DNA of 64,000 bases. It comes from an uncultured Burkholderiales bacterium (GTDB lineage: Bacteria > Pseudomonadota > Gammaproteobacteria > Burkholderiales > Burkholderiaceae_C). Below the pieces are notes generated by a model, which was not told the origin of the DNA, searched no databases, and was given only the letters and a program-made list of their open reading frames with translations. Numbering within the stretch: position 1 is the first letter of the stretch; each line of letters starts with the position of its first letter. Both the position numbers and the translations under genes were made by a program. The stretch is from assembly GCA_903822825.1 (NCBI GenBank), contig CAIJQQ010000049.1, forward strand, positions 1-64,000, written 5' to 3'. Below, piece by piece: positions 8,768 through 17,703 of the stretch.

Positions 8768-9880
8768 GTGAAGACGCCCGCCAAAAAAGCAGCCAAGGCT
8801 GCAGCCCCCAAGGCCAAAGCCAAGGCGGTGGTCAGCCCCCAAAAAATAACAGCCAAGGTGCCTGTGAAATCGGTCGCCAAAACCAAGGTCGTTGTCAAGG
8901 CGACCGCGGCCAAAAAACAGGTCAGCAAGGCGTTACCCGTGAAAAAAGTTGTCGCCCCCAAAGCCGCAGTGGCCTCCAAAGCTGCGCCTGCTAAAAAAGC
9001 CGCTCCCGTGAAATCGGTGAAAGTGACCAAGGCGGCTTCTCAGGCTCTGCCCGCGAAAAAGGCGGCCAAGCCCGTGCCCGTCACGCAGGCCAAATCGACG
9101 ACCAGGCCTGCGCTCAAGACCCAAGCTGCTGCGAAAGCAGCCATCTCGCGTGCACCTGTGAAGGTTGCACCTGTCCCTTCCAAGAAAGAGTCTGTGAAAA
9201 ATGTAGAGCCTGCCAAGGCCCCGGTCTCCAAGGCACCTGTTCCTGTTCCCCTCGTGGTCGCCCCGGCGGCCTCCGATCAACCTGTTCGATCCACCCGACC
9301 CTCAGCACGCTTGGCCCAAATCACGGTGCCGTCCTTGCCGCCTGCTGTGGCTTCTACAGCCGCCAAGGCCAGTTATTTGCCCAGCATGCCTGAAGCGGTT
9401 GTTTCTGCACCCGTGTTCAACGTCAAAAAAGACGCCAAGTTGGCCAACAACTGGAAATCCAAAACGGTGGACCAGCTCTCGGACCCTGAGTTGTTGGCCA
9501 TGCCCGACAGCGAGTACATGAACGATTTGCAGATGTCTTATTTCCGCCGCAAGTTGGTGGTCCTCAAGCAAGACATCCTGGCCAGTGCAGGTCAGACCAC
9601 CGAAAACCTGCGCGAAGACACGGTGGTCGTCCCCGACCCTGCAGACCGAGCCACCATTGAGGAAGAGCACGCGTTGGAGTTGCGCACACGTGACCGCGAG
9701 CGCAAGTTGCTCAAGAAAATCGAGCAGTCGATCATGCGCATCGACGCGGGTGACTATGGTTACTGCGACGAAACAGGCGAGCCCATCGGCGTTGGCCGAT
9801 TGTTAGCGCGCCCTACGGCCACCCTGTCGCTGGAGGCACAGCAGCGCCGCGAGCTCAAGCAAAAGATGTTCGGCGACTGA
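8768..9880 (+). CDS. dksA: DksA with a long basic H1-like N-terminal tail
   Basis: The 370-residue protein ends in a DksA domain (about 225-370). DksA binds the secondary channel of RNA polymerase and works with ppGpp. The coiled-coil tip motif is present as DPADRA, followed by LELRTRDRERKLLKKI. The zinc-finger region keeps only one cysteine (Cys about 333, GYCDETGEP); the other three positions are T, S and Q-like residues, a cysteine-poor form that is common in this group as I recall it. E. coli DksA has 151 residues. Here about 220 extra residues of Lys, Ala, Pro and Val, like a histone H1 tail, come first. The GTG at 8768 is supported by aggag seven bases before it. A terminator follows at 9907. 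Confidence 0.9.
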   Translation: MKTPAKKAAKAAAPKAKAKAVVSPQKITAKVPVKSVAKTKVVVKATAAKKQVSKALPVKKVVAPKAAVASKAAPAKKAAPVKSVKVTKAASQALPAKKAAKPVPVTQAKSTTRPALKTQAAAKAAISRAPVKVAPVPSKKESVKNVEPAKAPVSKAPVPVPLVVAPAASDQPVRSTRPSARLAQITVPSLPPAVASTAAKASYLPSMPEAVVSAPVFNVKKDAKLANNWKSKTVDQLSDPELLAMPDSEYMNDLQMSYFRRKLVVLKQDILASAGQTTENLREDTVVVPDPADRATIEEEHALELRTRDRERKLLKKIEQSIMRIDAGDYGYCDETGEPIGVGRLLARPTATLSLEAQQRRELKQKMFGD

Positions 9881-9906
9881 TGATCCGGCCGCCCGCCATC
9901 CTTTTG

Positions 9907-9931
9907 AAAGCCCCTTTTGAGGGGCTTTTGA
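9907..9931 (+). terminator. Intrinsic terminator after dksA
   Basis: The sequence aaagcccc, a short loop (ttttga) and ggggctttt forms an eight-pair stem followed by a U run. It ends the dksA transcript 27 bases after the stop codon. Confidence 0.88.
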
Positions 9932-10153
9932 TTGTCTGCTAGAGCAAAGGGCTTCGCAAGATCTTGATGGTTTGAATAATTTTGAATATCTTATCAATTA
10001 AAAATCCTTCAGGCGTTACTTTCAGAGAGGGCTGTAAGTCACTCATTCATATGAAAATTTCTCCTTTTGGTTTGTTCGGTATCGCTTGTAAGCTGTTGAT
10101 TTCATTGAAAAAAATCTGACCCAGATCTTTGCGCGCAGAGTAAATCCTGATAC
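9932..10153. other. AT-rich spacer upstream of the dcw cluster
   Basis: This stretch between the dksA terminator and the MraZ operator is clearly richer in A and T than the rest of the window. It holds no convincing gene. It probably carries the dcw promoter; I could not settle on one -35/-10 pair. Confidence 0.6.
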
Positions 10154-10188
10154 AGTGGAAAAAAGTGCAATTTAGTGGGAAAAAGTGC
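10154..10188 (+). promoter_or_regulatory. MraZ operator: four AGTGG/C repeats at 10-base spacing
   Basis: The pentamers agtgg, agtgc, agtgg and agtgc begin at 10154, 10164, 10174 and 10184, exactly one helical turn apart, with A-rich spacers. MraZ is known to bind tandem TGGGN-like repeats separated by five bases directly upstream of its own gene. The position, 38 bases before the mraZ start, fits autoregulation of the dcw cluster. Confidence 0.85.
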
Positions 10189-10225
10189 CCACTGATGCTT
10201 TGTTTGCTGAAAAAAGGTGGTTGCG

Positions 10226-10654
10226 GTGTTTCAAGGGGCTTCGTCACTGAGTTTGGATGCCAAGGGGCGGTTGTCTGTGCCGACCCGGCACCGTGACGTC
10301 CTGAGCGCCACCGCACTGGGGCAACTGACCATCACCAAGCACCCGCACGGCTGCCTGATGGTGTTCCCCCGTCCCGAATGGGAAAAATTCCGTGAGCGCA
10401 TCGCCCAGCTGCCCATGTCCGCCCAGTGGTGGAAGCGAATTTTCTTGGGCAATGCCATGGACGTCGAGATGGATGGCACGGGTCGCGTGCTGATTTCGCC
10501 CGAGCTGCGCCAAGCGGCGGGCATCTCCAAGGACACCATGCTGCTGGGCATGGGCAACCACTTTGAGCTCTGGGACAAAGCCACCTACGACGGGCATGAA
10601 GCCCAAGCCATGCAGGGCGACATGCCGGACGTGTTCAAAGACTTTTCGTTCTGA
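10226..10654 (+). CDS. mraZ: Division and cell wall cluster regulator MraZ
   Basis: The 142-residue protein is the first gene of the dcw cluster and a DNA-binding AbrB-like regulator of its own operon. It has two repeats of the MraZ fold, each with the signature seen as [15 protein letters not shown] (about residue 8) and [17 protein letters not shown] (about residue 86). I place the start at the GTG at 10226, giving [11 protein letters not shown] as in other MraZ proteins; aggtgg lies five bases before it. A GTG nine bases earlier is in frame but would overlap that ribosome site. The stop overlaps the ATG of rsmH. Confidence 0.93.
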   Translation: MFQGASSLSLDAKGRLSVPTRHRDVLSATALGQLTITKHPHGCLMVFPRPEWEKFRERIAQLPMSAQWWKRIFLGNAMDVEMDGTGRVLISPELRQAAGISKDTMLLGMGNHFELWDKATYDGHEAQAMQGDMPDVFKDFSF

Positions 10655-11589
10655 TGGCCATGAGCGACGCCGCCCTCGTCCACACCACGGTCCTGCTGAA
10701 CGAGGCCGTTGACGCTTTGCTCTTGGGTGATGCCGGAGCGGATGGCGTGTATGTCGATGCCACTTTTGGCCGTGGCGGCCACTCTCGTTTGATCTTGTCG
10801 CGCCTGTCGGGCCGCGGTCGGTTGGTGGCCTTTGACAAGGACCTGGACGCCATCGCAGAGGCTCAGACCGTGCAGGATGCGCGCTTTTCCATTCGGCACG
10901 AAGGCTTCTGCCACTTGGGTGAGTTGGCCGCTGGCAGTGTCAATGGGATCTTGATGGACTTGGGCGTGAGCTCTCCTCAGATTGACAACCCCGTGAGGGG
11001 TTTTTCTTTTCGGTTTGACGGCCCGCTGGACATGCGCATGGATACCACGCGCGGTCAAAGTGTGGCCGATTGGTTGGCCACTGCAGAGGTGGAACACATC
11101 ACGGAGGTGATACGTGACTATGGCGAAGAACGGTTTGCTTTTCAGATTGCAAAGGCGCTTGTGGCTCGCCGACAAGAGCGGGGCCCAGTTTCATCCACCG
11201 CTGAGCTGGCCCAGCTCGTGGCTGACACGGTCAAAACCCGCGAGCCGGGCAAGGACCCTGCAACGCGGACATTTCAGGCTTTTCGGATTTTCATCAACGC
11301 CGAGCTTGAAGAGCTCGAACAGGCGCTAGAGGCCAGTTTGGGGGTGCTCGCGACGGGCGGCCGCCTGGCGGTGATCAGTTTCCACTCGCTGGAAGACCGG
11401 ATCGTCAAACAGTTCATTGCCAAACATTCCAAAGAGGTGGTGGACCGCCGAGTGCCATTTGCTGCGCCCGTGGCGATGCGCCTGGATGGGCTTGGCCGCG
11501 TCAAGCCCAGTGCACAGGAGGTGTCGTCCAACCCCCGCTCGCGCAGCGCCATCATGCGCGTTGCCGAGCGCACCGGGGTGCCGGCATGA
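10654..11589 (+). CDS. rsmH: 16S rRNA (cytosine(1402)-N(4))-methyltransferase
   Basis: The 311-residue enzyme N4-methylates C1402 in the ribosomal P site. Motifs are [15 protein letters not shown] (SAM-binding motif I, about residue 32), [13 protein letters not shown], and the C-terminal [17 protein letters not shown] (about residue 240). The start overlaps the mraZ stop by one base. A second ATG two codons later is also possible. ftsL overlaps the end by four bases. Confidence 0.96.
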   Translation: MAMSDAALVHTTVLLNEAVDALLLGDAGADGVYVDATFGRGGHSRLILSRLSGRGRLVAFDKDLDAIAEAQTVQDARFSIRHEGFCHLGELAAGSVNGILMDLGVSSPQIDNPVRGFSFRFDGPLDMRMDTTRGQSVADWLATAEVEHITEVIRDYGEERFAFQIAKALVARRQERGPVSSTAELAQLVADTVKTREPGKDPATRTFQAFRIFINAELEELEQALEASLGVLATGGRLAVISFHSLEDRIVKQFIAKHSKEVVDRRVPFAAPVAMRLDGLGRVKPSAQEVSSNPRSRSAIMRVAERTGVPA

Positions 11590-11888
11590 CCCGCCTGAAC
11601 ATCTTTTTGTTGCTGGCTTTGGTGGTCAGCGCGCTGGCGCTGGTGCATTCCCAATACGAATCACGCCGGTTGTTCATGGCGCTCGAGTCTGCGCGCAAAG
11701 ACACGGGTCGACTGGAGGTCGAGCGCGACCGTTTGCTGGTCGAACGCGGTGCGCAGGCCACGCCCTTGCGGGTGGAGCAGTTGGCGCGCCAGCAGTTGCA
11801 AATGCGCATGGTCAGTCCAGGCATCACCCAGTACGTGAACAAGCCATCGGCGGCATCTCCGGGCTTTTCCACTGGAGCAAAGCCATGA
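11586..11888 (+). CDS. ftsL: Cell division protein FtsL
   Basis: This is a 100-residue bitopic membrane protein of the divisome that pairs with FtsB and FtsQ. It has a short cytoplasmic start, a membrane segment (about 4-21, [15 protein letters not shown]) and a periplasmic coiled-coil region ([20 protein letters not shown]). Size, topology and position between rsmH and ftsI identify it. Both ends are ATGA overlaps. Confidence 0.92.
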   Translation: MTRLNIFLLLALVVSALALVHSQYESRRLFMALESARKDTGRLEVERDRLLVERGAQATPLRVEQLARQQLQMRMVSPGITQYVNKPSAASPGFSTGAKP

Positions 11889-13618
11889 GCCGCAGTGTGC
11901 AACTGAGCTCCAGCCCTTTGCTGGCGAGTAAAACGCCGATCTGGCGCAGCAAACTGATTGTGGCGGCCATTGCGCTGGGGTTCATGGGGCTGATGGCGCG
12001 TGCGGCCTATGTGCAGGTCATAGACAACGCTTATTACAAACGGCAAGGCGAGGTGCGTTTCGCCCGTACCTTGAGCTTGCCCGCCAGCCGTGGCCGTGTG
12101 CTTGACCGCAATGGCCTGCTGTTGGCCTCCAGCGTGCCTGCACCCAGCATATGGGCCAACCCTGAAGATCTGGAGCGCGATCCCGTCAAGCTCAAACAAT
12201 TGGCCAAGTTGCTGGACATGAGCCAGGCCGAGTTGGACAAAAGGCTGGAAAACGAAGACAAGACCTTTGTCTGGTTGCGCAGACAACTGGACGAATCGGT
12301 TGTGAAGGAAGTTTTGGCCTTGGACCTCAAAGGGGTCTACACCCTCAAGGAATACAAGCGGCTCTACCCCGAAGGTGAGGCAGCCGCCCACATCGTGGGC
12401 TTCACCAATGTCGAAGACAAAGGTCAAGAAGGGGTTGAGAAGGTTTTTCAGGATGCTTTGTCCGGCAAACAGGGCTCGCGCCGTGTGATCAAGGACCGCT
12501 TGGGCCGCGTGGTCGAGGCAGTGGGTGAAACCGTACCGCCTGTGGACGGGCAAGATATTCAGCTGAGCATCGACAGCAAGGTGCAATTTTTTGCGTACCA
12601 GAAGCTGCGCGATGCGGTGCTTGAGAACAAAGCCAGGGCCGGCAGTGTGGTGGTGCTCGATGCCCAGTCGGGAGAAGTGCTGGCGCTGGCCAATTACCCC
12701 AGCTACTCTCCCGACAAGCGGGTCAACCTCAGTGGCGAGAACCTGCGCAACCGCGCCTTGACCGACACCTTTGAGCCCGGCTCGACCATGAAGCCGTTTG
12801 CGGTGGCTTTGGCGCTCGAAAAAGGGCTGGTCAAACCCGAAACCCCGATTCAGACTGCACCCGGTCGCATCACCATCACGGGCTCGACCATCTCCGATGC
12901 GCACCCCCATGGGGTACTCACAGTCAATGAGATCATCCAGAAGTCGAGCAACGTTGGCACGGTGAAGCTGGCCATGCAGATCGAGCCCCGTGAAATGTGG
13001 GAGATGTATTCTCAGGTGGGCTTTGGACAAAAGCCCCAGATCCCCTTCCCCGGTGTGGTCAGTGGCCGTTTACGGCCCTACAAAACCTGGCGGCCTATCG
13101 AGCAGGCCACGATGAGTTATGGGTATGGCATCTCGGGCAGCCTGTTCCAAGTGGCCCGGGCTTACACCGTGTTCGCGCGTGACGGTGAGGTCGTGCCCGC
13201 AACCCTCATCAAGTCCGAACAACAGGTCCAAGGCGTGCGCGTGTTCAGCGTTGAAAACGCCAAGGCCATGCGCAAGATGATGCAAATGGCGGCAGGCCCA
13301 GGTGGCACAGCGCCAAAAGCCCAGACCATGGGTTATTCGGTGGGTGGCAAGACCGGCACCGCCCACAAGCAAGAGGGCAAAGGTTACGCGGGCAAAAAGT
13401 ACCGCGGCTTCTTTGTCGGCATGGCCCCGATCGATCAGCCCCGCATCATCGTGGCAGTCATGATCGATGAGCCCAGCAACGGCCGCTACTTTGGCGGCGA
13501 TGTGGCCGCTCCCGTGTTCAGCGAAACCGTACAGCAAACCTTGCGCCTGCTGGGTGTGCAGCCCGACATGGCCGTCAAGCCTCAGACCGTGGCCAAAGCC
13601 GTGGAGGAGTCGTTCTGA
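11885..13618 (+). CDS. ftsI: Peptidoglycan transpeptidase FtsI (PBP3)
   Basis: The 577-residue class B penicillin-binding protein cross-links septal peptidoglycan. A single membrane anchor lies at about 22-42. The pedestal begins at about 55 (RTLSLPASRGRVLDRNG). The transpeptidase domain carries the serine nucleophile in GSTMK (Ser about 300), SSN (about 354) and KTG (about 489). The frame is open for 468 bases further upstream, but that part overlaps rsmH and ftsL; the ATG at 11885 overlaps the ftsL stop and gives the normal length. Confidence 0.97.
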   Translation: MSRSVQLSSSPLLASKTPIWRSKLIVAAIALGFMGLMARAAYVQVIDNAYYKRQGEVRFARTLSLPASRGRVLDRNGLLLASSVPAPSIWANPEDLERDPVKLKQLAKLLDMSQAELDKRLENEDKTFVWLRRQLDESVVKEVLALDLKGVYTLKEYKRLYPEGEAAAHIVGFTNVEDKGQEGVEKVFQDALSGKQGSRRVIKDRLGRVVEAVGETVPPVDGQDIQLSIDSKVQFFAYQKLRDAVLENKARAGSVVVLDAQSGEVLALANYPSYSPDKRVNLSGENLRNRALTDTFEPGSTMKPFAVALALEKGLVKPETPIQTAPGRITITGSTISDAHPHGVLTVNEIIQKSSNVGTVKLAMQIEPREMWEMYSQVGFGQKPQIPFPGVVSGRLRPYKTWRPIEQATMSYGYGISGSLFQVARAYTVFARDGEVVPATLIKSEQQVQGVRVFSVENAKAMRKMMQMAAGPGGTAPKAQTMGYSVGGKTGTAHKQEGKGYAGKKYRGFFVGMAPIDQPRIIVAVMIDEPSNGRYFGGDVAAPVFSETVQQTLRLLGVQPDMAVKPQTVAKAVEESF

Positions 13619-15120
13619 TGCACGAACTCCAAAGCCCCCAGGAAGCCGCACGCTGGTTGCACCAACGCGTGACCGGTGTGCTGCGTTCCGACAGTCGCCA
13701 GGTGCAGCCCGGTGACGGCTTCATCGCTTGGCCGGGTGCCGTGACCGATGGCCGCCTGTACCTTGACAAAGCCTTGGCGCAGGGTGCCGCCGCTTGCCTG
13801 ATGACCGCCGAGGGTTGCGAGCCTTGGCGAGATCTGCAGCCCGCTGATCGGCTGGCCGCTATGCCGCAACTCAAGGCCCTGACCGGTCTGGTGGCCAACG
13901 CCTATTACGAGCAGCCCAGCCAGCGTATGCATGTGCTGGCGGTCACGGGCACCAATGGCAAAACCTCGACCGCCTGGTGGTTGGCGCAGGCGCTGGGTTC
14001 GCCCGTCTTGCAGCGTGCTTGCGCGATGGTGGGCACCCTGGGTGTGGGCGTTCTACCCCATCTGGCGGTCACGGGCATGACCACCCCTGACCCGGTGTTG
14101 TTGCAGGCACGGTTCAAGGCGTTTGCCGATGCGGGGGTGGCCTATTGCGCGATCGAGGCGTCCTCGATCGGTTTGGCCGAGCACCGGCTGGACGGCACGC
14201 GCATCCGCACCGCCATCTTCACCAATTTCACCCAGGACCACCTGGATTACCACGGCAGCATGGGGTCCTATTGGCAGGCCAAGCGCGCCTTGTTCAAATG
14301 GGATGGCCTGAAGGCCGCAGTCATCAACATCGACGACTCGCAAGGCGCGTTGCTGGCGCAGGAATTGGAAACCACTGATTTGGACGTGTGGACCTGCTCC
14401 CGCCAAGGCGCCGCACGTTTGCAGGCCCATGTGCAAGCCAGTTTGCAGGGTCTGAGATTTGATCTTGTCGAGGGCAAGGAGCGTCTGCGCTTGGACACCG
14501 CCTTGATCGGTGACTACAACGTCGACAACCTGTTGAGTGTGATTGGGGCAATGCGCTCATTGGGCATTCCTTTGACGCAGGCGGTGCAAGCCTGTCAGCA
14601 TCTGAGCGCCGTGCCTGGACGCATGGAGCGCGTGGGCCAGAATGGGGCTGGTCCCATGGCGCTGGTGGACTATGCCCACACACCCGATGCCGTGACCCAG
14701 GCCTTGTCCTCCTTGCAGTCACTGGCCCGCCAACGCGCAGGGCAACTTTGGTGCGTGCTGGGTTGCGGCGGTGACCGCGATGCCTCCAAGCGCCCGCTGA
14801 TGGCCGCCGCAGCCGAGGCGGTGGCCGACCATGTGGTCCTCACCAGCGACAACCCCCGCTCTGAATCGCCGCAAGCCATCCTCGATGAGATGGCCAAAGG
14901 TTTGACAGATCACGCCAAAGCGCAGGTCGTGGTCGACCGCGCCGAGGCCATTGTTTTGGCCATCTCCCGAGCCCAAGTGGCCGATGTGGTGTTGGTGGCG
15001 GGCAAAGGCCACGAGGCATACCAAGAGGTGCAGGGCGTGCGCACCCCGTTTTCGGATGTGCAGCAACTGCAGGTCGCTTTGCAAGCCCGTCAGGTGCACA
15101 CAACAGGGGGGACGACATGA
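13618..15120 (+). CDS. murE: UDP-MurNAc-tripeptide synthetase (meso-DAP adding)
   Basis: The 500-residue Mur ligase adds meso-diaminopimelate to UDP-MurNAc-L-Ala-D-Glu. The ATP loop is TGTNGKTST (about residue 108). The DNPR motif, which selects meso-DAP over lysine, is present in LTSDNPRSESP (about residue 411). The protein overlaps ftsI by one base and murF by four. The meso-DAP would come from dapF at 3449. Confidence 0.96.
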   Translation: MHELQSPQEAARWLHQRVTGVLRSDSRQVQPGDGFIAWPGAVTDGRLYLDKALAQGAAACLMTAEGCEPWRDLQPADRLAAMPQLKALTGLVANAYYEQPSQRMHVLAVTGTNGKTSTAWWLAQALGSPVLQRACAMVGTLGVGVLPHLAVTGMTTPDPVLLQARFKAFADAGVAYCAIEASSIGLAEHRLDGTRIRTAIFTNFTQDHLDYHGSMGSYWQAKRALFKWDGLKAAVINIDDSQGALLAQELETTDLDVWTCSRQGAARLQAHVQASLQGLRFDLVEGKERLRLDTALIGDYNVDNLLSVIGAMRSLGIPLTQAVQACQHLSAVPGRMERVGQNGAGPMALVDYAHTPDAVTQALSSLQSLARQRAGQLWCVLGCGGDRDASKRPLMAAAAEAVADHVVLTSDNPRSESPQAILDEMAKGLTDHAKAQVVVDRAEAIVLAISRAQVADVVLVAGKGHEAYQEVQGVRTPFSDVQQLQVALQARQVHTTGGTT

Positions 15121-16532
15121 GCGGCTTCACCCCCATGAACCTTCAACTCTCTCAGGCGCTGGGCTGGCTCAGCCATGCGCAGTTGCAAGGCGCTGGCGAC
15201 GTGCCGGTGCTGCGTGTGCACACCGACAGCCGCAGCTTGCAAGTCGGCGACTTGTTCGTGGCGTTGCGCGGCGAGCGCTTTGACGGCAACCAGTTCATCG
15301 CCCAAGCCCAGTCGCAAGGCGCGGTCGCCGTGTTGTGCGAGGCCAGTGGCGCCGGTGCCGCCCAGGCCGCGGGTCTGAGCGCCCTGGTGGTGCCCGATGC
15401 CCGCATCGCTCTGGGCGAATTGGCCGCAGGCTGGCGTGCCCAGTTCACTTTGTCCGTGGTGGCGGTGACGGGCAGCAACGGCAAGACCACCGTGACCCAA
15501 ATGCTGGCCAGCGTCCTGCGTGCACAGGTGGGCGATGCGGCTTTGGCCACCGAGGGCAACCTCAACAACGACATTGGCGTGCCGCTGACGGTGCTTGGAT
15601 TGCGCGCACACCACACCTTGGCCGTGATTGAGTTGGGCATGAACCACCCGGGAGAGATCGGCTGGTTGGCCCGCATCGCTCAGCCCACGGTGGCGTTGGT
15701 GAACAACGCGCAGCGCGAGCACCAGGAATTCATGGGCACTGTGCTGGCTGTTGCCGAAGAAAATGGCGCCGTGATTTGCGCTTTGCCCGTTGACGGCGTG
15801 GCCGTGTTCCCTGCCGATGAGCCCTACACCGCGCGGTGGGCGGCACTGGCGGGCGCTCGCAGCGTCACCCGCTTCGCATTGCAAGGTGCAGATGTGAGCG
15901 CGGCGGTCGTGCTCTGGCAATCGGGCGCCTGGCAGTTCACCCTCAAGACGCCGCAGGGCACAGCGCCCGTGCGGCTGCACATCGCCGGGCGTCACAACGT
16001 CAAGAACGCGCTGGCCGCTGTGGCTTGTGCGCTCGCAGCAGGCGTGCCTTTGCCTGCCGTCGTGCAGGGCTTGCAGGCATTTGAACCGGTCAAGGGCCGC
16101 TCTCGCGCACTCAGCCTTCGCTCTGGCGCGGTCTGTCTCATCGACGACACCTACAACGCGAACCCGGACTCGGTGCGTGCTGCGATCGAGGTGCTGTCCG
16201 AGCTGCCTGCGCCGCGTTTGCTGGTGTTGGGCGACATGGGCGAAGTGGGCAGCCAGGGGCCGCAGTTTCATGCCGAGGTGGGCAACTATGCGGCTGAGCT
16301 AGGCATTGAGGCGCTCTACACCCTGGGCGACTTGAGTGTGCATGCCGACCAGGCGTTTGGACGGGGTGTGCACTTTGACGACATGCAGGCGCTGCAAGCC
16401 GAAATGGCTTTGCATTGGTCAAGTTTTGCCAGCATCGTGGTCAAAGGCTCTCGGTTCATGAGGATGGAGCGCCTTGTTGAGGCCATGTTGCAGCAAGAGG
16501 AATCAGAAAAAGGGGAGGCGCATGCTGCTTAG
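15117..16532 (+). CDS. murF: UDP-MurNAc-tripeptide:D-Ala-D-Ala ligase
   Basis: The 471-residue Mur ligase adds D-Ala-D-Ala, made by ddl in the same cluster, to complete the pentapeptide precursor. It shows [13 protein letters not shown] (ATP loop, about residue 116), the substrate region [13 protein letters not shown], and the C-terminal domain motif [13 protein letters not shown] (about 342). The ATG at 15117 overlaps the murE stop; a second in-frame ATG five codons later (MNLQLS) is a possible alternative. Confidence 0.95.
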   Translation: MSGFTPMNLQLSQALGWLSHAQLQGAGDVPVLRVHTDSRSLQVGDLFVALRGERFDGNQFIAQAQSQGAVAVLCEASGAGAAQAAGLSALVVPDARIALGELAAGWRAQFTLSVVAVTGSNGKTTVTQMLASVLRAQVGDAALATEGNLNNDIGVPLTVLGLRAHHTLAVIELGMNHPGEIGWLARIAQPTVALVNNAQREHQEFMGTVLAVAEENGAVICALPVDGVAVFPADEPYTARWAALAGARSVTRFALQGADVSAAVVLWQSGAWQFTLKTPQGTAPVRLHIAGRHNVKNALAAVACALAAGVPLPAVVQGLQAFEPVKGRSRALSLRSGAVCLIDDTYNANPDSVRAAIEVLSELPAPRLLVLGDMGEVGSQGPQFHAEVGNYAAELGIEALYTLGDLSVHADQAFGRGVHFDDMQALQAEMALHWSSFASIVVKGSRFMRMERLVEAMLQQEESEKGEAHAA

Positions 16533-17700
16533 CCTGGCCCAGTGGTTGCAAGGAATGTTCCCCGAGTGGGGCTTTTTGCGTGTTTTTCAGTACATCACTT
16601 TCCGTGCGGTGATGGCTGCGATGACCGCGTTGTTGATTGGGCTGGCCGCAGGCCCAGCGGTGATTCGCCAGCTGACCGCGCTCAAAATCGGACAACCCAT
16701 CCGGGGTTATGGCATGGAAAGTCATTTGTCCAAAAGCGGTACACCCACCATGGGGGGGGTGCTGATTTTGTTGGCCATCGCCGTGGCCACGCTGTTGTGG
16801 TTTGACCTGTCCAACCGTTTTGTTTGGATCGTGTTGATCGTGACACTGGGCTTTGGTGCGATTGGCTGGGTCGATGATTGGCGCAAAGTGGTCAACAAAG
16901 ACCCCGAAGGCATGCGCTCACGAGAGAAGTACTTCTGGCAATCGGTGGTCGGCCTGCTGGCTGCGCTGTACCTGGTCTTCAGCATTTCCGAAAGCTCCAA
17001 CCTCAAGGTGCTTGACCTGTTCGTCAAATGGGTCATGTCGGGATTTGACGTCAGCCTTCCCCCCAAAGCCGGTCTGCAACTGCCCTTCTTGAAAGAAATC
17101 AATTACCCCTTGGGGGTGTTTGGCTTTGTGCTCTTGACTTACTTGGTGATCGTGGGTTCCAGCAATGCGGTGAACCTGACCGACGGACTCGACGGCCTGG
17201 CCATCATGCCCGTGGTGATGGTGGGCTCGGCGCTGGGCGTGTTTGCCTACGTGACCGGAAGTTCCGTGTATTCCAAGTACCTGTTTTTCCCCTACATTCC
17301 CGGCGCAGGCGAGTTGTTGATTTTTTGCGCTGCCATGGCGGGCGCTGGCCTGGCATTTTTGTGGTTCAACACGCACCCCGCGCAGGTCTTCATGGGCGAT
17401 GTGGGTGCGCTGGCCTTGGGCAGCGCTTTGGGAACGATCGCTGTGATCGTGCGCCAGGAAATCGTGCTCGCCATCATGGGGGGCATCTTTGTGGTCGAGG
17501 CCTTGTCGGTCATGGCCCAGGTGACCTACTTCAAATACACCAAGAAAAAATACGGTGAAGGTCGCCGCATCCTGAAGATGGCACCTTTGCACCACCACTT
17601 TGAAAAGACCGGATGGAAAGAAACGCAGGTTGTGGTGCGCTGTTGGATCATCACCATGCTCTTGTGCCTGGTCGGCCTGTCGACCCTGAAGCTGAGGTAA
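16522..17700 (+). CDS. mraY: Phospho-MurNAc-pentapeptide-transferase
   Basis: The 392-residue integral membrane enzyme transfers phospho-MurNAc-pentapeptide to undecaprenyl phosphate, making lipid I. Typical motifs are GTPTMGG (about residue 72), the acidic pair in GWVDDWRKV (about 116), [10 protein letters not shown] (about 222) and MAPLHHHFE near the C-terminus (HHH motif). About ten membrane segments are evident. I choose the ATG at 16522, which overlaps the end of murF by 11 bases and has a strong ribosome site (aggggagg) inside murF. Confidence 0.97.
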   Translation: MLLSLAQWLQGMFPEWGFLRVFQYITFRAVMAAMTALLIGLAAGPAVIRQLTALKIGQPIRGYGMESHLSKSGTPTMGGVLILLAIAVATLLWFDLSNRFVWIVLIVTLGFGAIGWVDDWRKVVNKDPEGMRSREKYFWQSVVGLLAALYLVFSISESSNLKVLDLFVKWVMSGFDVSLPPKAGLQLPFLKEINYPLGVFGFVLLTYLVIVGSSNAVNLTDGLDGLAIMPVVMVGSALGVFAYVTGSSVYSKYLFFPYIPGAGELLIFCAAMAGAGLAFLWFNTHPAQVFMGDVGALALGSALGTIAVIVRQEIVLAIMGGIFVVEALSVMAQVTYFKYTKKKYGEGRRILKMAPLHHHFEKTGWKETQVVVRCWIITMLLCLVGLSTLKLR

Positions 17701-17703
17701 TCG

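Noticed and set aside
11417-11884. FtsI with a 156-residue N-terminal extension
   Set aside because: That stretch is a shadow of rsmH and ftsL in another frame; the FtsI start overlaps the ftsL stop.
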